Shown here: positions 1-7,700 of the stretch, piece by piece
Position numbering within the stretch: the stretch's first letter is position 1
Layout of the letters: each line of letters starts with the position of its first letter
NCBI GenBank assembly: GCA_035528995.1
Contig: DATKXO010000355.1
Location: 1-17,106 of the forward strand
From: DATKXO01 sp035528995
GTDB taxonomy: Bacteria > Planctomycetota > Phycisphaerae > UBA1845
Direction: 5' to 3'
Length of the DNA: 17,106 bases
Position numbers and translations under genes: made by a program
Notes under the pieces: model-generated
Told to the model about the DNA's origin: nothing
Seen by the model: the letters and a program-made list of their open reading frames with translations, nothing else
The model's database searches: none

Positions 1-436
1 GCTGGTTGTGGTGCCAGCCGAGGTCCACCCATCCCACACGTCCGTTCGACCATACTCGACCTCGTAAGTGATCGTGTCGCCGTTGGAGTCGCTGGAGGCA
101 CCCCAACTGACCGTGGCGCTGGTTTTGCCAACGCTGGATGCAGACAAGCCGCCTGGCGTCGTAGGGGTGTAGTTAGCTTGGGTTCGGAAGAGAGCGCTTT
201 GCTCTCGCCAGGCGCTCTCGGCTCCTTGATTGTCACGCGCGATAACCCTGACAGTGTAGCGGGAATCCAAATACAATCCGGTCAGGTTCTTGGATGTTCC
301 GGTTGTGGTGCCCGCGGATGTCCACCCATCCCACACGTCTGTCCGACCGTACTGCACCTCGTAGGTGATGGGGTTCCCATCAGGATCGGACGAAGCACCC
401 CAACTGACCGTGGCGCTGGTACGTGTCACGCTTGAT
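1..436 (-). repeat. Fibronectin III coding repeat, period 297 nt
   Basis: The same coding segment occurs twice at an offset of 297 nt (99 codons). The stretch at 99-123 is identical over 25 nt to 396-420, and 25-43 is identical over 19 nt to 322-340. Between these, differences are scattered single bases. The second copy is cut by the left window edge, so the array probably has further units outside. The pattern fits recent tandem duplication of fibronectin III units. Confidence 0.85.
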
Positions 437-1377
437 GACGAAAGGCTACCAGGCTGTGTAGGTGGCCTGTTTGGTTGTGGGCATGTCACGTACCACCGAT
501 AAGCCGCCTGCCAATTCCAATTGTTGTCGTATATCTCGGCACGCACCCAGTACGAGTTCCCCGCAGAGAATGTGAAGTTATGATCATCATAATAGTATAA
601 CCACCCAGATTCCTGAAGACCACCTGTTCCAGAGTAGGTGTTATACCATTCGTAATTATGGGAGCCATTGGGGTCGGCGTCGATCTCAAAAGTGTACGTG
701 TTTGCTGCAAGTGTAAGATACTTTGTCCCATTGTTCTCTGCTGGATGCGTGAAAGTACGATCAGCGTCCGGCGCAACCGCCGCGACGCTGGCGAGTGGAC
801 TCTCGAACGCCCCAGTCTGCGCATTGTCGTAACCCAACAGTCGCCCGGTCTCGTGGGCGAGGACTCCGCTCAGGGTGCGGTCGTTTGACTCGGTAAGTGG
901 CTGAGTCAGGTCGATGTTGTCACTGAACACGAAAGCACGATCATTGCGGTCCAGGTTGCCCACGTCGACGTGCTCTGCCAAACCAAAGAATGTGCCGTAC
1001 TCGCGGAACGGGGCGTCGGTGCCACCGACGAAGATGGTCGAATGCGGTGTATCGTCTTCAGGGCGTTCGAGAGTGAATCTCACGCCGGTATCGGCGAAGA
1101 GGTTATTGAGCCGCATTGTCAAGGCCGACATGATCTCGGCTTCCTGGCCGGCCAAAGAGTCGGGTGCGAGGAAGGCGGGCACGTCGAACGGCCCGACGGT
1201 CACGGGCCCATTGTAGGTGACGTTCTCCTCGCCATCATAGTCAATGTAGACAACCTGCCCCTGCAGGTTGTCTACGTTGGGATCGACCAGGTAGAGCCCA
1301 GGTAGGTGCGGCGCCCCGTCCAGCAGCAGGCGCGGCTCGAGCGGCTCGAAGACCGAACGGCTGGGCGACATGTTCAT
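1..1377 (-). CDS. LEPR-XLL surface protein with degenerate matrixin-like domain and fibronectin III repeats (3' end missing)
   Basis: The frame is open for 459 codons from ATG at 1377 to the window edge, so the C-terminus is missing. AAAGGGGG (1383-1390) sits just upstream of the start as a ribosome binding site. Residues 11-21 read EPLEPRLLLDG, the planctomycete LEPR-XLL leader motif; there is no ordinary hydrophobic signal peptide. Residues of about 25-190 resemble the metalloprotease-like domain that often follows this leader, with a motif at H175 reading HETGRLLGYDN. The usual HExxHxxGxxH/D ligands are only partly kept: the second His is Arg179 and the third-ligand position is Asn185, so zinc proteolysis is doubtful. 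A Trp/Tyr-rich stretch (about 210-300) follows. Then come two fibronectin III domains of about 99 residues (about 304-402 and 403 onward), with SATVSWGASSD, ITYEV and YGRTDVWDGW repeated. Probably exported and displayed; the exact role is unknown. Confidence 0.85.
   Translation of the reverse strand, partial: MNMSPSRSVFEPLEPRLLLDGAPHLPGLYLVDPNVDNLQGQVVYIDYDGEENVTYNGPVTVGPFDVPAFLAPDSLAGQEAEIMSALTMRLNNLFADTGVRFTLERPEDDTPHSTIFVGGTDAPFREYGTFFGLAEHVDVGNLDRNDRAFVFSDNIDLTQPLTESNDRTLSGVLAHETGRLLGYDNAQTGAFESPLASVAAVAPDADRTFTHPAENNGTKYLTLAANTYTFEIDADPNGSHNYEWYNTYSGTGGLQESGWLYYYDDHNFTFSAGNSYWVRAEIYDNNWNWQAAYRWYVTCPQPNRPPTQPGSLSSSSVTRTSATVSWGASSDPDGNPITYEVQYGRTDVWDGWTSAGTTTGTSKNLTGLYLDSRYTVRVIARDNQGAESAWREQSALFRTQANYTPTTPGGLSASSVGKTSATVSWGASSDSNGDTITYEVEYGRTDVWDGWTSAGTTTS
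1246..1275. repeat. Perfect 13-bp inverted repeat inside the LEPR-XLL gene
   Basis: Arm GTAGACAACCTGC (1246-1258) is the exact reverse complement of GCAGGTTGTCTAC (1263-1275), with a 4-nt loop. In the mRNA of the minus-strand gene this hairpin would start about 100 nt after the start codon and covers the codons for VDNLQGQVVY. It has no T-run and is not a terminator. It may affect early elongation or be a coincidence of codon choice. Confidence 0.7.
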
Positions 1378-1491
1378 CGCATCCCCCTTTCTGGCGGCAG
1401 CCCGGTGCACAAGGCGGCCGACGCACCATACCCACGGCTAGGGCCGACAGGGCCCCGCTGTAAGACCCGTCATTCATGCGGCTCTTCGACA

Positions 1492-1519
1492 ACTATACCA
1501 CAGGCCAATATGAAAACAA
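1492..1519 (-). promoter_or_regulatory. Candidate sigma70-type promoter of the LEPR-XLL/fibronectin gene
   Basis: On the minus strand TTGTTT (1514-1519) and TATAGT (1492-1497) are separated by 16 nt. This would give a 5' leader of a little over 100 nt before the ATG at 1377. The -10 matches consensus at 5 of 6 bases and the -35 at 4 of 6. The upstream PEP-CTERM gene ends in a terminator at 1579-1607, so the LEPR-XLL gene needs its own promoter. Confidence 0.35.
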
Positions 1520-1570
1520 GTCTGCAATCGCGGCGCACTCTTAACGTCCGACCAAAGCCACGCACCGATT

Positions 1571-1607
1571 AACAAGAAGGGCCGATCCGGGATTGCCGGA
1601 CCGGCCC
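1571..1607 (-). terminator. Intrinsic terminator of the PEP-CTERM gene
   Basis: On the minus strand a 12-bp stem (1596-1607 pairing with 1579-1590, one G-U wobble) closes a 5-nt loop and is followed by a T-rich stretch TTCTTGTT (1571-1578). It lies about 40 nt after the stop codon of the PEP-CTERM gene. Confidence 0.7.
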
Positions 1608-1648
1608 GAAATCAAGAGCCTGGTTATTTGTGGTACTGGCCGGTCGCC

Positions 1649-2293
1649 TTAAATCCGTCGTCGGCGGCCGAAAAGGGCAGCGGCACCGAGGGCCAGGAGG
1701 CACAGACTCGCCGGCTCAGGAGTCACTTGGTACGAGGCCGATGTAAAAGTTCCCGTGTCAAACCCCACAGCAGTGTCGGTGCCGTTCGGCCAATAGTTGG
1801 CCCCGGTGAAGGAGAGGCTGAGCGTGTGCAGGCAGTTTTGCACCGTGGCCGTGAAACTACCTTGGGCGAAGAGGTATTCCCCACCGCCGTTGCCCACGTC
1901 CAGTTTGCGCTTGGCCTCATCCTGGTCAACCAGGATGTCGGCCAGGAGTCCGCCGCTCGGATCCGACGTGCCAGGGGACCTGAGTATGTACTTGTTGGTC
2001 AGTCCATAAGTGCTTCCGGTAAGTTCGGAAACGACTACGATAACGAGGTCGTAATCGGTCACGTCGGCCGGTTGAAGCACCTCGCCCTGGTCTTCGGTCA
2101 AGGTGACGCCGAGAAGCGCGACCCCTGCATTACCCGCGGGGGCGGTCCAGGCGTAGATTGTCCAATTGACCGGATCACCTGGGTCATACGTGGCCTTGTC
2201 CGTGATGACCTTGAGGTTGATCGTCGGCGCCCCGGATGCGACCGACCCGCCCAGCAGTACCGCCACGACGCCCAGCAGAAGTGCTCTTTTCAT
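1649..2293 (-). CDS. PEP-CTERM-anchored secreted protein
   Basis: 214 residues. The start is placed at ATG 2293 (MKRALLLGVV) because a hydrophobic signal peptide begins there and GGGGGAGG lies a few bases upstream; the frame is open further upstream but without signal-peptide character. Signal peptide about 1-22. The mature part (about 23-190) is a beta-rich domain beginning with TINLKVITDKATYDPGDPVN, of the kind seen in many planctomycete PEP-CTERM proteins and probably an Ig-like or cohesin-like sandwich. The C-terminus reads TPEPASLCLLALGAAALF then GRRRRI: PEP motif, membrane segment and basic cluster, all intact. Such tails are processed by an exosortase, which is not in this window. The gene has its own near-consensus promoter and a terminator, so it is monocistronic. 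Ligand and function are unknown. Confidence 0.88.
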   Translation of the reverse strand: MKRALLLGVVAVLLGGSVASGAPTINLKVITDKATYDPGDPVNWTIYAWTAPAGNAGVALLGVTLTEDQGEVLQPADVTDYDLVIVVVSELTGSTYGLTNKYILRSPGTSDPSGGLLADILVDQDEAKRKLDVGNGGGEYLFAQGSFTATVQNCLHTLSLSFTGANYWPNGTDTAVGFDTGTFTSASYQVTPEPASLCLLALGAAALFGRRRRI

Positions 2294-2461
2294 GGCCTCC
2301 CCCTTATTAACTTGGCAAACGGTTTCCGTTCGCCCACAACCCCCACGACCACACCCGTTAAAGGCTGATACGCCTCTATAACTACACAAGGGGAAGGAAC
2401 TGGACGCGTAGTGCTGCTGAGGGTCTGAACTGACCAGCCCTCCCCCTGAATCACAAGGGCT

Positions 2462-2489
2462 AGTATAACCGCTTTTTCCGTTTTGTCAA
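2462..2489 (-). promoter_or_regulatory. Near-consensus sigma70-type promoter of the PEP-CTERM gene
   Basis: On the minus strand a perfect TTGACA (2484-2489) is followed after 16 nt by TATACT (2462-2467). Transcription would begin near 2455 and give a leader of about 160 nt before ATG 2293. A short inverted repeat, AGCCCT (2436-2441) with AGGGCT (2456-2461), lies across the expected start point and could be an operator or a 5' hairpin. Confidence 0.7.
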
Positions 2490-2517
2490 GTCGAAGAGCA
2501 GAAAAAATTGGCCTGGG

Positions 2518-2540
2518 AAAGCCGCCCGCGGGGGCTTTTT
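2518..2540 (+). terminator. Terminator-like hairpin in the intergenic region
   Basis: AAAGCC (2518-2523) pairs with GGCTTT (2533-2538), with CCC/GGG able to pair inside, and the right arm runs into five T (2536-2540). No rightward gene ends here, so it may insulate the two divergent promoters or be a remnant. The inner loop is tight, which lowers confidence. Confidence 0.35.
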
Positions 2541-2591
2541 CTCATAACCCCTTAATCTGCCTATACTTATGCTGCGAGCCTCGGGCTGGTC

Positions 2592-2618
2592 AGAATATCA
2601 AGCATGGCCAGATATTCT
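2592..2618. promoter_or_regulatory. Operator-like palindrome upstream of the rightward promoter
   Basis: AGAATATC (2592-2599) and GATATTCT (2611-2618) are perfect inverted copies spaced by 11 nt. The right arm ends 18 nt before the -35 element at 2637. This is a typical position and geometry for a dimeric activator site. The regulator is not in the window. Confidence 0.5.
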
Positions 2619-2636
2619 TGTATCCCGAGAATCTAG

Positions 2637-2665
2637 TTGACTTGTGCCGGTTTGTGTGCTATTCT
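2637..2665 (+). promoter_or_regulatory. Candidate promoter of the tandem Ig-like/dockerin genes
   Basis: TTGACT (2637-2642) and TATTCT (2660-2665) are separated by 17 nt, with TGC directly before the -10 hexamer (extended -10 type). The expected start near 2672 leaves about 220 nt of leader before ATG 2891. It is the best rightward promoter in the intergenic region. Confidence 0.55.
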
Positions 2666-2890
2666 TCTGTTCGGGTTTTCAAGAAGGAGGGCGAGACCGG
2701 TTCTGTAAGAGGGGGGTAGCGTGTTTGCCACGCACCTTTGTTGCGTCCATGAAGGCGGGTCGGCGCGGCCGTTCATCCGGTCCGCCGTATCCTTTTTGTT
2801 GCATATCTCTGTTTCCTTCCTTTGTTCGGGCTTGGCTGCGTGCGGCGCCCTGCGTGCGCCGAACGGCAACGGTTCAGGAAAGGGGAAACC

Positions 2891-3358
2891 ATGTCACGCG
2901 CTTGGCAGAAGTTCGGGAAGATTTCCGTCGGGTTGACGATTCTCGTGGGGTCAGCGGCTTTCTGCATCGTCGGGTTGCTGGGCCCCGTGCGGCCGACGAC
3001 TGTGACGGGCGCATCGGGCGGCGGAGGCGCGTCGGGCACCCCTGTCACATCCATTAACCTCCAACCGTCCATCACGCCGAACCCTGTGACGGTCGGCCAG
3101 ATGATCACAGTGGGCGGGACGATTTCGATCGCGGGCGGCCCGTCTCAGGTAAAAGTCACGCTCACGATGCCCACGGGCGATGGCGGCAGTTACGAGGGGA
3201 GTTTCGAGACGGTGCTCGATGAGAACGGCGTGTACGGCCTTCAGCCCCCGCCGTTCAAGATGGGCAAGAGTCCGGGGACGTACGCGGTGACGATCAAGGC
3301 GGAGGCGGGCACGGTCTCCGACACGGAAACGATCTCGCTGACCGTCAATCCCGAGTGA
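2891..3358 (+). CDS. Small exported Ig-like domain protein
   Basis: 155 residues. ATG 2891 is chosen over in-frame upstream codons because AGGGG (2881-2885) precedes it at normal spacing and the protein then begins with a basic N-terminus (MSRAWQKFGK) plus a hydrophobic segment (about 11-30), a signal peptide or signal anchor. A Gly/Ser-rich linker (about 38-48) leads into one beta-sandwich-like domain (about 50-155) with VTVGQMITVGGTISIAGGPS and ending ETISLTVNPE. The same domain, diverged, forms the first half of the next gene, so the two arose by duplication. It has no dockerin or PEP-CTERM tail of its own. It lies 39 nt upstream of the dockerin gene and is probably co-transcribed. A Cys in the hydrophobic segment is preceded by Phe and does not fit a lipobox. 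No named family was recognised. Confidence 0.78.
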   Translation: MSRAWQKFGKISVGLTILVGSAAFCIVGLLGPVRPTTVTGASGGGGASGTPVTSINLQPSITPNPVTVGQMITVGGTISIAGGPSQVKVTLTMPTGDGGSYEGSFETVLDENGVYGLQPPPFKMGKSPGTYAVTIKAEAGTVSDTETISLTVNPE

Positions 3359-3397
3359 GGGCTGAACGGCCCGCCGGGTTCGCGGAAGGAGTCAACG

Positions 3398-4351
3398 ATG
3401 AACAGATTCGACATCCTCATGTGCTGGGCGGCGGCGGCGCTGTTGGGCGCGTCGGTCGGCCTGTTCTGGGTGGAGGCGGCGAGCGGACCGGCGCCCGTGC
3501 CGGTGACCGATCTCCAGATGAACCTCAATCTGCCATCGGTGGTGTCGGCGGGCGCGATCGGCGTGAGCGGCACGACTTCCATCGTTGGGGGGCCATCGCC
3601 GGCGACGCTCGAGATGGTTTTTGTCGGCGCCGAGGGCCAGAGGTCGGAACCGCTCCGGCTGCACACCATCCTGAAGCGGGACGGAACTTGGTCTTTCAAT
3701 TGCCCGTATGTCCCGCTGAACGGCACCGGCACGGGGCAGGTCGAAGCAACTCTGGCGGCGGGGGGGAAGACCGTCCAGAAGACCTTTTCCCTCACGATCA
3801 CGGGGGGCGACTTTGACGTGAGCGTCGCGGCCGCTCCGAGGACGTGGATGTACGAAAATCAGGGGACCCAGACGGCCAATCGTCATGCGCTCACATTCAC
3901 CGCTTCCATAACGAACGACGAGAGCGGCAGCACAAGTTACGAGTACGGCTGGCAGGCCCTGCCCCATCCGAAGACGGACAAGTCCCTGGTCCTCCTGAGC
4001 GGCGGCGGGATAAACGATTCAACAGCCACCTACGCAGCCCCTCAGACGCCAGCGGCAAGTTCCGAGGCGTATGCGGTTGCTTGTGAAGTCATCGGGAAGA
4101 ACTCGATGGGGTCGGATACCGGCAACGCCCTGGGCGCGGGAAGCGCGACCGTCCGTTCGCTGGGAGACGCCACGGGCGACGGCAAAGTGGACGGCGGCGA
4201 CCTGGCCCGCTGGCAGCAGAACTACGACCCCCTGGGGACAAAAGGGGCCACGCCCGAGAAAGGCGATTGGAACGGCGACGGCAAGATTGACGGCGCGGAT
4301 CTGGCGCTCTGGCAGCAGCATTACGCCCCGCTCGGGCTGCCCACGCCGTAG
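3398..4351 (+). CDS. Exported Ig-like protein with C-terminal dockerin-like module
   Basis: 317 residues, ATG 3398 after a good GGAAGGAG (3384-3391). N-terminal hydrophobic segment about 6-26. Domain 1 (about 33-138) matches the Ig-like domain of the preceding gene, including GTTSIVGGPS and a terminal FSLTITGG. Domain 2 (about 139-250) is a PKD/Ig-like region. Residues 256-317 are a dockerin type I-like pair of calcium loops: D257 to D268 (DATGDGKVDGGD) and D290 to D301 (DWNGDGKIDGAD), each followed by LARWQQ or LALWQQ. Canonical dockerins bind cohesins; no cohesin was identified here, so the partner is unknown. The stop is TAG, and the same frame continues downstream into a PEP-CTERM-like tail. 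Many planctomycete dockerin proteins end in such a tail, so the present stop may be secondary. Confidence 0.85.
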   Translation: MNRFDILMCWAAAALLGASVGLFWVEAASGPAPVPVTDLQMNLNLPSVVSAGAIGVSGTTSIVGGPSPATLEMVFVGAEGQRSEPLRLHTILKRDGTWSFNCPYVPLNGTGTGQVEATLAAGGKTVQKTFSLTITGGDFDVSVAAAPRTWMYENQGTQTANRHALTFTASITNDESGSTSYEYGWQALPHPKTDKSLVLLSGGGINDSTATYAAPQTPAASSEAYAVACEVIGKNSMGSDTGNALGAGSATVRSLGDATGDGKVDGGDLARWQQNYDPLGTKGATPEKGDWNGDGKIDGADLALWQQHYAPLGLPTP

Positions 4352-4507
4352 GTGCAGACGCCCGCGAAGGGGCTCAAAATGAGCAGCCTGCGGCGGGCGA
4401 CCTTTACGCTGACCACGGTGCCAGCCACCATCGTGGAGCCCGAGCCGGCCAGCATGGCGCTGCTGGGCGCAGATCTGTTGGCCCTAAGTACAGCGCCCCG
4501 CAAATAG
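4352..4507 (+). pseudogene. In-frame PEP-CTERM-like tail after the dockerin stop codon
   Basis: Reading on in the dockerin frame past the TAG at 4349-4351, 51 codons stay open to TAG at 4505-4507. They encode a PEP-CTERM-like end: IVEPEPASMALLGADLLALS then TAPRK. The PEP motif and most of the membrane segment are recognisable. An Asp interrupts the hydrophobic stretch, and the usual Arg cluster is reduced to RK. It is most likely the former C-terminus of the dockerin gene, cut off by an amber mutation and then eroding. Low-level readthrough, or a separate 42-residue ORF from ATG 4379 (AAGGGG at 4367-4372), cannot be excluded. The latter would lack a signal peptide and so could not act as a sorting substrate. 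Confidence 0.65.
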
Positions 4508-4510
4508 GGG

Positions 4511-4598
4511 GCGGAATTCCCAGGGATGCCCGGTTGCTGACATAACATTCTGCAAAACAAGGAGTTACGCTCCCCAGTTATCGTTCCTTGAATTCCGC
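4511..4598. repeat. 9-bp inverted repeat bounding an 88-nt segment
   Basis: GCGGAATTC (4511-4519) and GAATTCCGC (4590-4598) are perfect inverted copies 70 nt apart in the gap before the beta-helix gene. The interior holds a smaller GGAG/CTCC hairpin near 4560-4575. It could be a structured leader or a small mobile remnant. It is not a tRNA, because no T-arm can be formed. No convincing promoter is seen in 4508-4749. Confidence 0.45.
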
Positions 4599-4749
4599 AC
4601 CTCTTCAATGGGGCGGTGTACTAAGGTTGGGCCGGGTGTGGAATCGCCGGCACGGATAAGCCATTCGTTGCCATTCGGACATGCTGTGGGTGTGACCCCG
4701 GGTTCGGGTTGCGCGAAAAATATCCTCCATCCTGGGAAGGGAGAGAGCC

Positions 4750-7700
4750 ATGAATCGCCGTGTACACTGGGTCGTTTCTCTCTGTCTGGCAGGCGCCCTG
4801 GCCCTCACGGGCGGCGCGGGAACCCTCCATGCCGGCACCGTCTATGTGGACGACAGCAACACCTCGGGCGTCGAGGACGGTACGGCGGGGCACCCCTACA
4901 ACACCGTTCAGGAGGGGATCAACGCCGCCGCCGGCGGCGACACGGTCGAGGTCGCTGAGGGCACCTACGTCGAGAACATCGACTTCAACGGCAAGGCGAT
5001 CACCGTGCGAAGCGCGGACCCCGACGACCCGACTGTCGTGGCTGCAACGATACTCGACGGCAACCAGGCGGGCAGCGTGGTGACCTTCCAGAACGGCGAG
5101 GGACCTGATTCGGTCCTCCGCGGGTTAACCATCCGCGGCGGCCAGAACTGGGCTGGCGGCGGGATCTATTGCTGGGCCGCTTCGCCGACGATCACACAAA
5201 ATACCATCACTGACAACTCGGCCGAATGGGGGGGTGGAGGTATATTCTGCGTGGATCCCTCCAGTCCCCTCATAGAGAACAACATCATCCGCGATAACGT
5301 CGCCGAGAATGAATACGGTTGGGGAACCGGCGGCGGAATCTACTGCACGAGTTGGTTCGGAGAGAGCAGCACGCCGACGATCCGGGATAATATCATCGAG
5401 AACAACGTCGCTTCGTATTCCGGCGGCGGGATTGGATGCGAGGGGAATTTGCAGGTCGGCGCGTGGGAGTCTGAAGGCTGGACGGTTGTATATCAGGGCA
5501 ATGTCAGCGTCACTTCGACGGGATGGGTCGTCTTCGAGTTTCAGACGCCGTTCGATTATAACGGGACCGACAACCTGCTGGTTGATTTCAGTTACAACAA
5601 TGACTGGAGTTTGTGGGGCGAGCCCGGCTGGTGCCTGGCTTCGGCGCCGGGGGGCCTACGCACCATCTGGTATCCCGGCTGGGGCGATGACCCGCTCACC
5701 TGGTCCGGGAACTTGCCAGCGCCATTGCCTTCGGATCTTGTGCCCGACGTACGGCTCGGTGGGGATTCGGCCGTTACTATAGGGACGGGAACGGGCCAGT
5801 CTGAGTTTCCTTTATACACATGGTCGTCCTCGGCCCGCACCCAGGTCATCTATCTGGCGAGTGAAATAGGGGGCGCCAATCGCATCTCTTCGCTCGCGCT
5901 CAACGTCGCGCAGGTTCCAGGCGCGCCCCTGACGAGGTGGACGATCCGCATGAAACATACCTCGCTGAACGCCTGTCCCGTGTCCTTCGACCTTGCTCCG
6001 ACCATAACCGGAAATCTCATCAAAGGGAACGTGGCGGAGGGGGGGGCGACCGGCGGCATGGCCTGGGGAGGTGGAATCTATTGTCAGCTCACAGAGGCGA
6101 TCATCGAGCACAATCGCATCGGGGAGAATACGGCAGGAAGGACGCAGGGCTCGGGCGGAGGGATTTACTCCAACAATGGGGCCTCGGCCATCTCGAACAA
6201 CGTTATCTGGAGCAACCGAGCAGGCGGAGACACCGACGAGGGCTTCGGACGGGGGGGCGGCATCTGTCTAGACTCGGAGTTAGAGCCTCAGCCGATGCGG
6301 AACAACACCGTGATCGGCAACTCCGCAGGGCGGGGCGGGGGCGGCGGCATCTCCTGCACGTCTCCGCACGAGGTGTCCAACAGTATCCTCTGGGGCAACG
6401 GCGTCGACCTCGACGGCTGCGTGGCGACTTATTCGTGCATCGAGGACGGCGACCCCGGGACGGGCAACTTCAGTTACGACCCGATGTTCGCCGACCCGGC
6501 GGCGGACGACTATCACCTGAAGTCCCAGGCCGGACGCTGGGACCCGGCGGCCAACAGCGGCGCGGGAGGATGGATCCTCGACAGCGTCACAAGCCCTTGC
6601 ATTGATGCCGGCGACCCGGCCTCGGATTATGGGAACGAACCGTCGCCCAACGGCGGGCGGATCAACATGGGGGCGTACGGCAACACGGCCTTTGCATCCA
6701 AGTCGGTGCCGGACCCGGTCCTTGCTTCCGTTCTCCCGGATTCAGGGCCACCCTACACCCTGATGAAGATCACAGGCTCCTGGTTCGGCTTTGCCGAGGG
6801 GACCGTCGAGGTGGCTGGCACTCCCCTCAACATCCTTGTGTGGTCCGACACGGAAATCCGCTGCGAGGTACCGCCTGAGGCGACCTCGGGGCCGCTCGTG
6901 GTCAAGCGCCTGAACGGGGTCGAGAGCGACCCTGTGGCCTTTGCCGTGACCGACCCGACCATCCTCTACGTGGACGACGACAACACGTCGGGCATCGAGA
7001 ACGGGACACTAACCTGGCCGTTCAGTACTGTGCAGCGCGCCATCCGGGCGGGGACGAACGGCGACACGGTCCAGGTGGCCGCGGGTACGTACTGCGAAAA
7101 CATCAACTTCCTCGGCAAGGCCATCACGGTCCGCAGCACAGACCCCGACGACCCGGCCGTCGTCGCGGCGACGATACTCGACGGGAACCAGGCGGGCAGC
7201 ACGGTGACCTTCAATCATGGCGAAGGAGTATCCTCGGTACTCAAGGGGTTCACGATTCGCGGGGGTTCGGGCGGCATAGCCACGGGCTATTGCGGCGGCG
7301 GTATCTGCTGCCAGGGTGCGTCGCCGACCATCGAGAAGAACATCATCACGGGCAACACCGCGCTTGCCCACGGCGGAGGCATCTTCTGCTACGGCGGGGC
7401 GGCGACCATTCAGGACAACCGCGTCGAGGCGAACGAGGCCCGATGGTTCGGCGGCGGAATCGCCTGCTGGAACAGCACCGCTACCGTCACGGGGAACCTC
7501 ATCTGGGATAACACAGCCCACTGGTACGGCGGCGGCCTGTTTGCCCACGGGCCGGCGGCGCCGACCGTCAAGAATAATGTGCTCACGGGCAACACCGGTT
7601 CGGAGGGGGCGGGCCTTGCGTGCCTGTACCAGTGCGCGCCTCTGCTTGAGAACAACACGCTCGCCGCCAACACGGCGGAGCGGGCGGGGGGCGGCCTGTA

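Larger units (their letters stand above)
2294..2890. other. Divergent intergenic region
   Basis: 597 nt with no convincing gene. From left to right it holds the 5' leader of the minus-strand PEP-CTERM gene, its promoter (2462-2489), a terminator-like hairpin reading rightward (2518-2540), an 8+8 palindrome (2592-2618), a rightward promoter (2637-2665) and a leader of about 220 nt before the ATG at 2891. AT content is clearly higher between 2460 and 2680 than in the flanking genes. Confidence 0.75.

Noticed and set aside
1628..2368. Plus-strand frame of 246 codons
   Set aside because: Exactly opposite the PEP-CTERM gene, which has signal peptide, ribosome site, promoter, terminator and a clear C-terminal motif.
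2721..2936. GTG-started ORF with a G-rich run upstream (2709-2716) in the leader of the 2891 gene
   Set aside because: No recognisable domain, overlaps the start of the better supported gene, and Cys/Ala/Arg composition looks non-coding.
2924..2980. Lipoprotein signal in the 2891 gene product
   Set aside because: The Cys in the hydrophobic segment is preceded by Phe, which does not fit a lipobox.
4349..4351. TAG as a generally recoded sense codon
   Set aside because: The giant gene also ends in TAG (15383-15385) with no coding sense after it, so TAG works as a normal stop here; a local mutation is the simpler reading.
4511..4598. tRNA-like element suggested by GCGGAAT/ATTCCGC ends
   Set aside because: The 3' part cannot form a T-arm and no anticodon arm is evident; only the terminal pairing resembles a tRNA.
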